From assembly GCA_023667395.1 (NCBI GenBank), contig JAMPAC010000018.1, forward strand, positions 1-51,085: DNA of 51,085 nt, read 5' to 3'. The notes beneath the pieces are model-generated. The model was given only the letters and a program-made list of their open reading frames with translations, did not search any database and had not been told where the DNA came from. A program made the position numbers and the translations under genes. Positions within the stretch are counted from its first letter, which is position 1, and each line of letters opens with the position of its first letter. The DNA comes from Blautia sp. Lineage in GTDB: Bacteria; Bacillota; Clostridia; Lachnospirales; Lachnospiraceae. Shown here piece by piece: positions 15,886 to 24,329 of this stretch.

Positions 15886-18198
15886 TCACTGCCTCTCGTC
15901 CAGATAGATCTGCACGCGGCTCTGTATGATATCCGACACTTCCGCCGCGGACTTCTGCCCCTGGAAAAAGGGCTCCGCCTCCTCCCGGATCATGTCCATG
16001 ATCCTGTCATCCGACGCCGGAACCGGACGGGCGGATTCGATCAGTTCCCTCACACAGTCCACTTCTTCCTCCGTAGCGGTACGAAACGTGATCTCATCTT
16101 CCTCAAAAGACCACCTGACGCCGCCAAGGCTTTGGGGGACTGGATTTCCGTCCGCATCCAGAAGCGGGTTTCCCTCTTCATCCAGATAATAAGAAACGGT
16201 CACAGCCTCTTTCATCTGCTGCTCCAGGAAAATTTTTCTGGTGGAAAAACCTGCCCTCCACCTGTTATCCCCGGAATTTTCCAGATAAAATTCCACAAAT
16301 TCCCACGCTGCTTCCTGCTCTTTGGACTGAGCCGACAGAGCCAGCGCGCCGGAACATTCCGCAATGCACCCGATCCCGTCCGCCGCCGGGTAACCGATAT
16401 AGGCCACAGGCTCCCCAAACATCACAGGATACTCCTGTATCCCGTAAAAGTCATCGATCGTCGTCTCATATAGGAGGACGTCGCCGTCCTGTATCATTTT
16501 CTGGGTAGTGCGCCCATCGCCCGATAAGTCATACTCCGCAGGGAAAGCCGCCGCAAAAGCCAGCAGTTCCCTGAAATCTTCCGAATCAAAACGGCATTGT
16601 CCAGTCTCCCGGTCAATGAATCCATCCAGGTTAAAAGCCAGGCAGTCATATAAAATATCTTCCCGCAGGGCTCCGTTGAAAAGTCTCTGATCCGGGTGCG
16701 CGGCGGCATAGGCTGTCATTTCCTCCAGTGTCCAGCCCGGCTCCTGCCCCAGGTCCGATACTTTGCCCACTATGGTCCTCAGTACGATCTCACAGGGGAT
16801 CCCCACAAGCTGTCCCTGATACCGATAACACTCCAGCACATTCTCCAGATAATCCTCCCGCTCCAACAGGCTGCTTTTTTCCAGAAAAGGCGCCAGATCC
16901 GCAAAAGCCCCGTTTTCTGCAATGGCGCCTATATCCATCTGATATGCCGCCATGTGATCCAGCGCCAATATATCCGGGCAGTCTATCCCTGTGGAGAGCG
17001 CCAGACTGAGCGCATCCACGGCATCCTGGGGTTCGATCTCCGTTCCGTCCTCTTTTCGGGCATAATTTACAACGGACACATAGCAGCTGTCACTCTGCCT
17101 GTTAAAAGCCGCCACGCTTGACTGCAGCTCATAACTGTCGCCCAGACAGCCGATCACGACCTGAACTTTCTCCGGAAGCGTGGCAGTTTCAACCCTTTTC
17201 AATCTGACGAGGGAACTCTCCTGCAAACCGAAATCCTGACAGAAAGCCATCAGCCCGCCATCCCTGCCCGCGCTGACCGCTTCCACATCATTTCCGTTTA
17301 TCCCGCAGCCTGCCCACTCCAGCAGTTCCTCTGCAGTCTGTGTGGCAAGATCATATCCGTACAGACCGTCCGAACCGCTGACCAGGAAATCGTTTTCCCG
17401 GCCTGCGGCAAACGCCCCCTCGCCGGGAAAGTTCCGGTAAACGGCGCCCAGTTCCTTTTTCTCAAAATCCACTTCCGCCAGGCAATACTCCGGCTGATCC
17501 ATGCTCTGCTGTTCCCGATAACAGATATAGGCCTTTCCGTCCCTGCCTGTGCCCGCCCCGCAGACCCAGGCATTTTCCAGCGCCACGGTTCCCTGACAGG
17601 TACCCTCCGCGTCAAACAGGCAGAGGCTCTCTCCCGACACAAGGCATATCCGTCCCTCCGCGTCCGACGTTATCCAGTCAACCTGACCCTGCTGCCCCGC
17701 TTCGTCCATGATGGCCGTGATATCCTGTTCCCATCCCAGGTTCCAGTCCGGGTCATAGGAACACAGGAACGTCCCACCCAAACTGCCGGAACGGACAGAC
17801 TCCACCGTATACATGCTTCCGTCCTCCAACACATCATATTTTAGGACCTGTCTCCTGCCGCCGTCTTCCAGATCGCTGATCATATCCCGTTCCCGCAGGA
17901 TCGTATTTTCCGTCAGGGAATATTGCTTCAGGACCGGAATGTTTTTCTGATTTACCACATCAAAAAAGACCTGGTTGTAGTACAGGCAGTCCCCTGAAAA
18001 CCGGATATCCTGAAAACTGGTAAATTCCCCGCCGCCCAGTCCCGTGTATTCCGGAAGCCAGGAGTAATCTGTCTCCGGGGCGGGAACGGAAGCGACGCCT
18101 GAGGGATTGCTGTCACTGGCCTTTCCACAGGCGGACAGCAGGAGGAGGGCGGCGGTCAGTATGATGGATGTTATGACTCTTTTTCTATCACTATCCAT
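15886..18198 (-). CDS. Lipoprotein with propeller-like N-half and ABC solute-binding C-half
   Basis: This 770-residue lipoprotein has the lipobox LLLSAC near residue 20. Residues about 45-340 look like a repeated beta-sheet (propeller-like) domain, with many short aromatic and acidic strands. Residues about 350-770 match family 1 extracellular solute-binding proteins (SAVAAFNRQS-type start, later WEFVEFYLEN and a C-terminal DMIREEAEPFFQGQ). Sugars or oligosaccharides are the usual ligands of that family, but none can be named here. It has no permease genes beside it. Upstream, a 460-base gap separates it from the LRR gene. Confidence 0.75.
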   Translation of the reverse strand: MDSDRKRVITSIILTAALLLLSACGKASDSNPSGVASVPAPETDYSWLPEYTGLGGGEFTSFQDIRFSGDCLYYNQVFFDVVNQKNIPVLKQYSLTENTILRERDMISDLEDGGRRQVLKYDVLEDGSMYTVESVRSGSLGGTFLCSYDPDWNLGWEQDITAIMDEAGQQGQVDWITSDAEGRICLVSGESLCLFDAEGTCQGTVALENAWVCGAGTGRDGKAYICYREQQSMDQPEYCLAEVDFEKKELGAVYRNFPGEGAFAAGRENDFLVSGSDGLYGYDLATQTAEELLEWAGCGINGNDVEAVSAGRDGGLMAFCQDFGLQESSLVRLKRVETATLPEKVQVVIGCLGDSYELQSSVAAFNRQSDSCYVSVVNYARKEDGTEIEPQDAVDALSLALSTGIDCPDILALDHMAAYQMDIGAIAENGAFADLAPFLEKSSLLEREDYLENVLECYRYQGQLVGIPCEIVLRTIVGKVSDLGQEPGWTLEEMTAYAAAHPDQRLFNGALREDILYDCLAFNLDGFIDRETGQCRFDSEDFRELLAFAAAFPAEYDLSGDGRTTQKMIQDGDVLLYETTIDDFYGIQEYPVMFGEPVAYIGYPAADGIGCIAECSGALALSAQSKEQEAAWEFVEFYLENSGDNRWRAGFSTRKIFLEQQMKEAVTVSYYLDEEGNPLLDADGNPVPQSLGGVRWSFEEDEITFRTATEEEVDCVRELIESARPVPASDDRIMDMIREEAEPFFQGQKSAAEVSDIIQSRVQIYLDERQ

Positions 18199-18531
18199 TC
18201 TCCTTTTTTCGTTGCTCCTTTCCTTTCTATTTCACCTGCTTTTTTCATAAGTCGCTTGATTTCTTTGGTGGTTTCTTTGCTTTTCCCGACCTTTGTCTTG
18301 TCGGGCGAACGATATAAATTAATGCGAAAATGAATTATGTGTCATCACAATAAATGCATATTGTCCTCTTGCATTTTTCCTAATATTTTGTACGTGTCTT
18401 TTCTGAATTTCATTTTATCACACTATTGGGTCTATGGCAAAATAATTTTAAGGAATTATAAACCGCTTTCTTATAAACCAACAGAAGAAAACACATGAAA
18501 CCCTACACAGATATGGTGCATTAGATATATA
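18199..18531. other. Intergenic stretch without a recognisable gene
   Basis: About 330 AT-rich bases between the propeller lipoprotein gene and the terminator of the LRR gene. I see no ORF with family features and no clear promoter; a TTATAAACC motif occurs twice near 18456-18479. Confidence 0.5.
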
Positions 18532-18558
18532 GAAAGACACCTGCTGCTAACAGGTGTC
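18532..18558 (-). terminator. Probable terminator of the LRR gene
   Basis: On the minus strand, GACACCTG and CAGGTGTC form an 8-bp stem with a 7-base loop, followed by TTTCTATAT. It lies about 100 bases after the LRR stop codon; a smaller hairpin (CCACC/GGTGG) lies between. Confidence 0.6.
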
Positions 18559-18660
18559 CCATAGGAGCCCCACCCCCAAGGTGGAGTATCCTCAATATTA
18601 TTTCGAATATCGTAAAAAGCAAGTCTGTATCCTGCAGGATGTTGGCATTTTTGTCTTTTG

Positions 18661-19860
18661 TTATTGACGCTGTTCATCACGCAGCAAGTCCCATAAACGT
18701 ATTTCAACATAATCAACAATGATACTATCCAATTTTGAGGTGATTTCAAATGCATACCCATCAATAAACGTTTCGCTGCTGGCTATCTGAGCGCCCACCA
18801 GATTGGGACAATCATAAAAAGCATAGGACTGTATTTCTTTGACGCTGGCCGGCACGATAATAAACTCTAAACTACTGCAGCCGCTGAAAGCATCCTTCCC
18901 TATCTTTGTAACGCCATCCGATATCGTTACATTCTGCAGGCTGGTGCAGTCATGAAATGTTCCCGAACTTATCTCTGTCACACTACCGGGTATTGTTATA
19001 CTTTTCAGGCTGCTGCACCCATTAAACGCTCCTGAATGTATCATTGCCCCTGAACATATCTCTGTCACACTATCTGGTATCTCTATATTTTTTAAACTGG
19101 CACAGCCGGAAAATGCACTATCCCCTATCACTGTCACACTGTCCGGTATCTTTACACTTTCCAGATCAGTGCAGCCGTAAAATACAGCACGTTCTATCTC
19201 TGTCACACCATTCGGTATCTCTATACTTTTCAGGCCGGTACAGCCAGAGAATGCACTCTCCCCTATCACTGTCACGCTGTCCGGTATCTCTATACTTTTC
19301 AGGCCGGTACAGCCATAAAATGTACGCTCTCCTATCACTGTCACGCTGTCCGGTATCTCTATACTTTCCAAACTATCATGACAGCCTGCAAATGAGCGGT
19401 CTCCTATGCTTGTCACACTATCCGGTATGACTATTTTTTGCAAGTTCTCCGCATTATGATATAGCGTTATCCCCGTTACATAATATGTTTTCAAGCCATG
19501 CGTAACCTTTGACGGAATCTCAGCTATTGTAGTGCCCTCTTTGACCCCTACTACACACACCTGATCGCCACCAATTCTTTCATACCTTGCATACATAATT
19601 GAATCGCTTGTAAAATTCCCTGCCAAAAAGAACTTATATATCACTATACACAAAAAAAGCAGTAAAACAGTCCCTGCTGCCCCGACGATGAGTAGCTTCT
19701 TTTTATTTCCCGCCCGCTTTATCCTGTTTTTCTTTTCCTTATTTGCTTTTTCCCCATTTGTCTTTTCCTTGCCCGCCGTTACGGATTCTACCTCTGCCCC
19801 GCATTTCGGGCAAAACCTGTCATTTTCTGACAACTCGCTGCCGCATTGTCCACAAAACAT
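18661..19860 (-). CDS. Membrane LRR (BspA-type) protein with cytoplasmic zinc ribbon
   Basis: This 399-residue protein starts with a zinc ribbon (CGQC near residue 3 and CPKC near residue 17), has a basic linker and a single membrane helix (about residues 55-78), then about ten BspA/LRR_5 repeats (about 125-390) of the kind LKSIEIPDSVTVIGESAFSGC. The likely topology puts the zinc ribbon inside and the LRRs outside the cell, where BspA-type repeats bind other proteins or surfaces. I start at ATG 19860, which has GGAGGAGAGG upstream; the frame is open further upstream. Its promoter lies in a segment flanked by inverted repeats next to a serine recombinase, so expression may be phase variable. 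Confidence 0.85.
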   Translation of the reverse strand: MFCGQCGSELSENDRFCPKCGAEVESVTAGKEKTNGEKANKEKKNRIKRAGNKKKLLIVGAAGTVLLLFLCIVIYKFFLAGNFTSDSIMYARYERIGGDQVCVVGVKEGTTIAEIPSKVTHGLKTYYVTGITLYHNAENLQKIVIPDSVTSIGDRSFAGCHDSLESIEIPDSVTVIGERTFYGCTGLKSIEIPDSVTVIGESAFSGCTGLKSIEIPNGVTEIERAVFYGCTDLESVKIPDSVTVIGDSAFSGCASLKNIEIPDSVTEICSGAMIHSGAFNGCSSLKSITIPGSVTEISSGTFHDCTSLQNVTISDGVTKIGKDAFSGCSSLEFIIVPASVKEIQSYAFYDCPNLVGAQIASSETFIDGYAFEITSKLDSIIVDYVEIRLWDLLRDEQRQ

Positions 19861-19879
19861 AACCTCTCCTCCTTGTATT

Positions 19880-19905
19880 TGGCAAAAAAGTGTACTTTTT
19901 TGCCG
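19880..19905 (+). repeat. Left inverted repeat, candidate recombination site
   Basis: TGGCAAAAAAGTGTAC followed by TTTTTTGCCG. It is a near-palindrome (two 11-base arms around GT) and matches 24 of 26 bases of the repeat at 20062-20087 in the opposite orientation. It lies in the leader of the LRR gene, 8 bases upstream of the ribosome-binding site. Confidence 0.85.
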
Positions 19906-20073
19906 AAGATCATCAGATTTCAACAGTCAGTATACTATTTTCCCATTTGGATGTCAACTTGAAAAGCTTTCTTTATATATTCCAGACCCTATTTCGTTAT
20001 ATTACACACTGCGTAACGGCAATCATGGCATAACTGCGACATAAATATATATGACGCCCATCGGCAAAAATGT
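19894..20073. other. Candidate invertible promoter segment (about 180 bp)
   Basis: The segment is bounded by the two inverted repeats and lies between an LRR gene and a serine recombinase gene. It contains no ORF and one strong minus-strand promoter aimed at the LRR gene. If crossover occurs at the central GT (19892-19893 and 20074-20075), this stretch would flip and the promoter would then point into the 3' end of the recombinase gene. Inversion is inferred, not seen. Confidence 0.75.
19929..19957 (-). promoter_or_regulatory. Promoter inside the invertible segment, facing the LRR gene
   Basis: On the minus strand, TTGACA (19952-19957) and TATACT (19929-19934) are separated by exactly 17 bases, a near-perfect sigma-A promoter. 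Transcription would start near 19922, pass through the left repeat and reach the LRR gene at 19860. It is the best promoter match I see in the surrounding region. Confidence 0.85.
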
Positions 20074-20087
20074 ACACTTTTTTGCCG
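20062..20087 (-). repeat. Right inverted repeat, candidate recombination site
   Basis: On the minus strand it reads CGGCAAAAAAGTGTAC followed by ATTTTTGCCG, with the same central GT as the left copy. It ends two bases from the recombinase stop codon (stop at 20090-20092). Two positions differ from the left copy. Confidence 0.85.
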
Positions 20088-20089
20088 TT

Positions 20090-20950
<861 letters not shown>

Positions 20951-21404
20951 TCAGAATTCCAGACTATCCTCATCTAGCAGAAAGTCATAGACGCTCATTG
21001 TTAAAATTCCGTCATCATCATACCAGGGTCTGATGACATTCTTCACAATGATAATCTTCTTAAACGAATCATGGACATGAATCAGTGACATTTTTTCCTG
21101 CGCTCTCTTTTCCTCGTCAGGAATACAGAAAGCTGACTGGATACACATGGATCTCGTCACCACGGCCCCTGAACTCCGTGATATAATCAAGAATGACATA
21201 AGGATCTCTGTATTTCTTATTTTCCAGCATATCCAGTCCAATCGCTATCATATGGTCTTCTGCAATGCCTTCTGATTTCAGGTAGTTTTGAAAAATAGTA
21301 AACAGAAGATATGATTTTCCTGAACGTCTTATTCCGGTAATCACCTTTATCATTCCGTTATGCATGCGACTTATTATCTTCTTCAGGTATATGTCTCTTT
21401 TTAT
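20951..21404 (-). pseudogene. AAA ATPase (DUF4143-type) remnant with internal deletion and frameshift
   Basis: Two reading frames hold the two ends of one ATPase family protein. The N-terminal part (KRDIYLKKIISRMHNGMIKV, then ITGIRRSGKSYLL with the P-loop) runs to RGDEIHVYP at about 21120, and a second frame carries the family C-terminus (SAFCIPDEEKR, SFKKIIIVKN, PWYDDDGIL). About 250 or more residues of the middle are missing, and the ends are out of frame. No ATG remains at the natural start near 21404. The protein is therefore surely not functional; the family role itself is uncertain. Confidence 0.75.
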
Positions 21405-21556
21405 TGATAATACAGTCCAACTTCCGAACACTGTTTCAGATGTAGAAGCATAAATCTTCTTGACATCTTTTATACCCTTACATCTGCAAACATATTCATG
21501 ATACAATACGCCATCGGATTTACTTACTCTGTTAGTAATTCCTGGCGGTATTATTG

Positions 21557-21850
21557 CTATATTTTATCGTAGTGCGACCACATACGCACTATCTTCACTG
21601 TGCCATCATACTTTACGCTGTCTTCTTCAAATTCTCCGGCATACACCTGATATACAAGCCTGTGCTGGATATTGATTCTCCGGGAGAAAAAGCCTTTCAA
21701 GTTGCCTACAAGCGGCTCATACGCAGGGGGCTTCTGAAATGGGTCAGCCCTGATGACTTCGATAAGTTCCTTTGCCTTTATTTCCAGTCCGGCTGATTTA
21801 AGGCTTGTGATATCTTTTGCCGCCTGTTTTGTATAGACTATCCTGTACAA
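21557..21850 (-). CDS. yoeB: YoeB-type mRNA interferase toxin
   Basis: This 97-residue protein is a YoeB/Txe toxin, a ribosome-dependent mRNA endonuclease. Typical features are PLVGNLKGFFSRRINIQHRL (catalytic Glu and Arg region) and a C-terminal MWSHYDKI that includes the conserved His-Tyr. The start is TTG at 21850, directly after the TGA of the antitoxin gene, a translational coupling typical of these pairs. An insert of about 10 residues (GEFEEDSVKY) makes it slightly longer than E. coli YoeB (84 residues). Confidence 0.9.
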   Translation of the reverse strand: MYRIVYTKQAAKDITSLKSAGLEIKAKELIEVIRADPFQKPPAYEPLVGNLKGFFSRRINIQHRLVYQVYAGEFEEDSVKYDGTVKIVRMWSHYDKI

Positions 21851-22102
21851 TCACCATTCCACCTCACTTTCAGGCAGACATTCTTCAAACGGGGTGTTTC
21901 CTCCCACGATGATCGATTCCGCAAGTCCTGGCATGGAATTGAGATACAGCGTCTCCTGGATGGCGTTCCAGTCATCCTCACCGATAAGGACTCCGTTCTT
22001 CCCTCTTGAATTGGTTATTGTGACCGGTTCGCTATTGTAATTAACATCCGCCAATAACTGGTATATGTTTTCCCTTGCTTTGGTTACACTGATCGCTGAC
22101 AT
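21851..22102 (-). CDS. yefM: YefM/Phd-type antitoxin
   Basis: This 83-residue antitoxin has a DNA-binding N-terminus (SAISVTKARENIYQLLADVN) and an acidic, disordered C-terminus that should clamp YoeB. ATG 22102 is chosen because GAAGGAG lies 9 bases upstream; the ATG nine bases earlier touches that site. It precedes the toxin gene without a gap. The promoter just upstream overlaps a palindrome, as expected for autorepression by the complex. Confidence 0.9.
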   Translation of the reverse strand: MSAISVTKARENIYQLLADVNYNSEPVTITNSRGKNGVLIGEDDWNAIQETLYLNSMPGLAESIIVGGNTPFEECLPESEVEW

Positions 22103-22126
22103 GATTATCATCTCCTTCTTCCATTA

Positions 22127-22155
22127 ATTGTAGCGTACGCTATGCCGTACGTCAA
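22127..22155 (-). promoter_or_regulatory. Promoter and operator of yefM-yoeB
   Basis: On the minus strand, TTGACG and TACAAT are 17 bases apart. The perfect palindrome TAGCGTACGCTA (22131-22142) covers the -10 region, and CGTACG occurs twice (22134-22139 and 22147-22152). Paired GTAC-centred palindromes are the known arrangement of yefM-yoeB operators. Confidence 0.8.
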
Positions 22156-22216
22156 TATTATGTTATGCGTTTTCGGCAATTTTGTTCTGATTCTAACATT
22201 AAAGCCACGCATATTA

Positions 22217-23563
22217 CTAATGCTCCAGCATATTTTCAATAAAGATCCCATATCCCCTGGTGCTGTCCTGCACCAGGACGTGGGTCACGGCGCCCACGAA
22301 CTTGCCGTTCTGGATAATGGGGCTGCCGCTCATTCCCTGGACGATGCCTCCGGTCAGCGCCAGGAGTTCCGGATCCGTGACCTTGAGTTCTATCCCCCTG
22401 TTCACGTTATCATGATCCAGGTGCAGCGCGGTGATCTCGATATCATAATATTTTGCGCTGCCGTCCACGGTGCAGAGGATCTGCGCCGTCCCCAGTTCGA
22501 TCTCCTGCTTCAGGCCTATGGGCAGGGGCTCCCTTGTCCCCATGGCAAGCGCTTTTTCATTGCAGACGCCAAAGATCCCCCTGCTGCTGTTACTGGTAAT
22601 GTCTCCCAGGATATGTTCGTTGGAATAGACAATCATCCCCGTCATTTCCCCCGGGGTTCCCATGGTTCCTTTCTTGATGTCCACAATATCCGTCTCATAC
22701 AGGGTGCCGTCCTCCATCAGCATCAGCATGCTGGTGTCCACGTCCGCTATGCCATGACCCAGCGCCCCGAAATTGCCCTGGCTGTCAATATATGTCATGG
22801 TTCCCACGCCCTGTGCATTGTCCCTGACCCACGCGCCGATCTTATACTGCCCGGTGGAATCCCTCTCCGGTTTCACCGCGAGTTCCAGCAGTTCCCCGTC
22901 CCGTTCCAGCGTCAGTATGACCTCCTCGCCGCCGCTATGCTCTATCATTTCAATAAAATCCTCTTTCTCCGTCACCACCTGGCCGTTGACCCTGCGGATA
23001 TAGTCTCCGGATTTTAAAATGTACTTACAGGGGGCGCATTCCGTTCCGTCCTCCCGCTTAAATTCCCCCGTGCCTACGACCAGCACGCCGTCCGTTTTCA
23101 CATAGATCCCGATGGGGCTTCCCACGGGAATCAGTTCCTGGTCCTCGATGACCTGTATCCCCACCTGTTTAAAAGGCAGGATCCCGAACAGCTTCACCCG
23201 CATTTCATAGGAAGCATTCTGTACTGTCTTTAAGGTCACCGTGCGGCTCAGATCGATATTTACCGCCCCCTCGGGGATATTGCTCCCGCCGGAGTCGCTG
23301 ACGCTGACAATCTCCCCCCTGGCGGGCACTCCCAGCCGGAAGGATTCCTCCTCCCCCGCGCGGACATGGATGACGGAAGGAATGCTGCTGTCAATATTAT
23401 AATAGAGCAGCCCCATAAGCGACAGACAACTCAGCGCAAGGGTGGTCTTTAACGCGCATTTATAAATCTTCAGGCGCAGCGCCCTTTTTTTCCAGTTTTC
23501 CAGCAGGATCACCATGTCGGATCCCGCCTGTTCCCTGATCACATCTTCTTCGCCCTTTCTCAT
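22217..23563 (-). CDS. spoIVB: SpoIVB sporulation signalling protease
   Basis: This 448-residue serine protease triggers sigma-K activation during sporulation in Bacillus. It has one N-terminal membrane helix (about residues 35-55), a PDZ domain (about 150-240, CKYILKSGDYIRRVNGQVV), and a SpoIVB peptidase domain with GALGHGIAD (active-site His) and GIVQGMSGSPII (active-site Ser, near residue 415). An ATG with a GAGAGGTCGG site is used. In most clostridia spo0A follows directly; here it is followed by yefM-yoeB instead. Confidence 0.92.
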   Translation of the reverse strand: MRKGEEDVIREQAGSDMVILLENWKKRALRLKIYKCALKTTLALSCLSLMGLLYYNIDSSIPSVIHVRAGEEESFRLGVPARGEIVSVSDSGGSNIPEGAVNIDLSRTVTLKTVQNASYEMRVKLFGILPFKQVGIQVIEDQELIPVGSPIGIYVKTDGVLVVGTGEFKREDGTECAPCKYILKSGDYIRRVNGQVVTEKEDFIEMIEHSGGEEVILTLERDGELLELAVKPERDSTGQYKIGAWVRDNAQGVGTMTYIDSQGNFGALGHGIADVDTSMLMLMEDGTLYETDIVDIKKGTMGTPGEMTGMIVYSNEHILGDITSNSSRGIFGVCNEKALAMGTREPLPIGLKQEIELGTAQILCTVDGSAKYYDIEITALHLDHDNVNRGIELKVTDPELLALTGGIVQGMSGSPIIQNGKFVGAVTHVLVQDSTRGYGIFIENMLEH

Positions 23564-23636
23564 TCCATCCGACCTCTCGCTTTCAAAACTTTTTCAAAAT
23601 GTAGTATGCGTTTTTTTACATTTTTCATGCTGTCTG

Positions 23637-23645
23637 TGGTATACT
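23637..23645 (+). promoter_or_regulatory. Extended -10 element upstream of the GH43-like gene
   Basis: TGGTATACT lies about 30 bases before the ATG, with AGGAG in between. The -35 region (TTTACA, 19 bases upstream) is weak. Confidence 0.45.
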
Positions 23646-23675
23646 TTTCAAAAATGAAACAGGAGCCCCTTATCT

Positions 23676-24299
23676 ATGAGCGCATATTTATTTGTACATT
23701 TTAAAGAAAAAAGAACCCCTGACGGGGAGCAGGTCTACTTCGGCATCAGCAGGGACAGCTTTCACTGGGACGCCGTAAACGGGGGCAGTCCCGTACTGTG
23801 GAGATACGAGGGGGACAGGGGCGTGCGGGACTTTGAGACTTTCACGGCGCCCCGGATGCTCTACCGCAGGGAGGACGGCGGCTCCGTGATCGATTCCGCC
23901 ATGTATGAGGAGGATGGGGTGTATTACTGTTTCCTGAAAAGCGAGGGCGATCCCGCCCATGTGATCCTGGTGAGGTCCGAACATGTTACGGGGCCTTTCA
24001 CCAAGGTGGAAAGTTTTGACAAATGTATGGAAAGCCTGGAACCGGGCATGTATGAAGCGCCCACCGCCTTTGTCACGGCGGACGGAAGATGGTGCCTGCT
24101 GCTGGACTATTACGGATGCGGAGCGGAGGGACAGGGCTATGTGCCTTTTCTGGCGGACAGTTTAAAGAGCGGCGTCTTTGTGCGCTCTGACGAGTCGTTT
24201 TCGTTCCCTTACGGATTCAAACATGGGACTGTGCTGGCCATTACGGATGAGGAATATGGGCGGTTAAAGGGATACCGTAAGCCGCCGGATGAGCGGTGA
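23676..24299 (+). CDS. GH43-like protein with internal shortening
   Basis: This 207-residue protein has the ends of a GH43-like beta-propeller: N-terminal YLFVHFKEK, PDGEQVYFGIS and GDRGVRD, and C-terminal SFDKCMESLEPGMYEAPTA, DGRWCLLLDYYG and FPYGFKHGT. Relatives I know are about 290-310 residues long and keep a middle block after GVRDH that carries the catalytic acids. Here GVRD runs straight into FETFTAPRML, so I infer an in-frame deletion of about 90 residues. It is probably inactive as a glycosidase. A TGGTATACT extended -10 lies upstream. Confidence 0.6.
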   Translation: MSAYLFVHFKEKRTPDGEQVYFGISRDSFHWDAVNGGSPVLWRYEGDRGVRDFETFTAPRMLYRREDGGSVIDSAMYEEDGVYYCFLKSEGDPAHVILVRSEHVTGPFTKVESFDKCMESLEPGMYEAPTAFVTADGRWCLLLDYYGCGAEGQGYVPFLADSLKSGVFVRSDESFSFPYGFKHGTVLAITDEEYGRLKGYRKPPDER

Positions 24300-24329
24300 G
24301 AGCAGGCAGCATGAAAGGGTGTAAAGCCT

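Noticed and set aside
18471-18764. Short ORF on the minus strand beyond the LRR gene
   Set aside because: It overlaps the LRR 3' end and the terminator hairpin; no domain is seen.
19880-20087. The two palindromes as ordinary intrinsic terminators
   Set aside because: They lack a G/C-rich stem followed by a T-run, and the left copy lies between a promoter and its gene. The inverted 24/26 match fits recombination sites better, though I cannot exclude a weak terminator effect.
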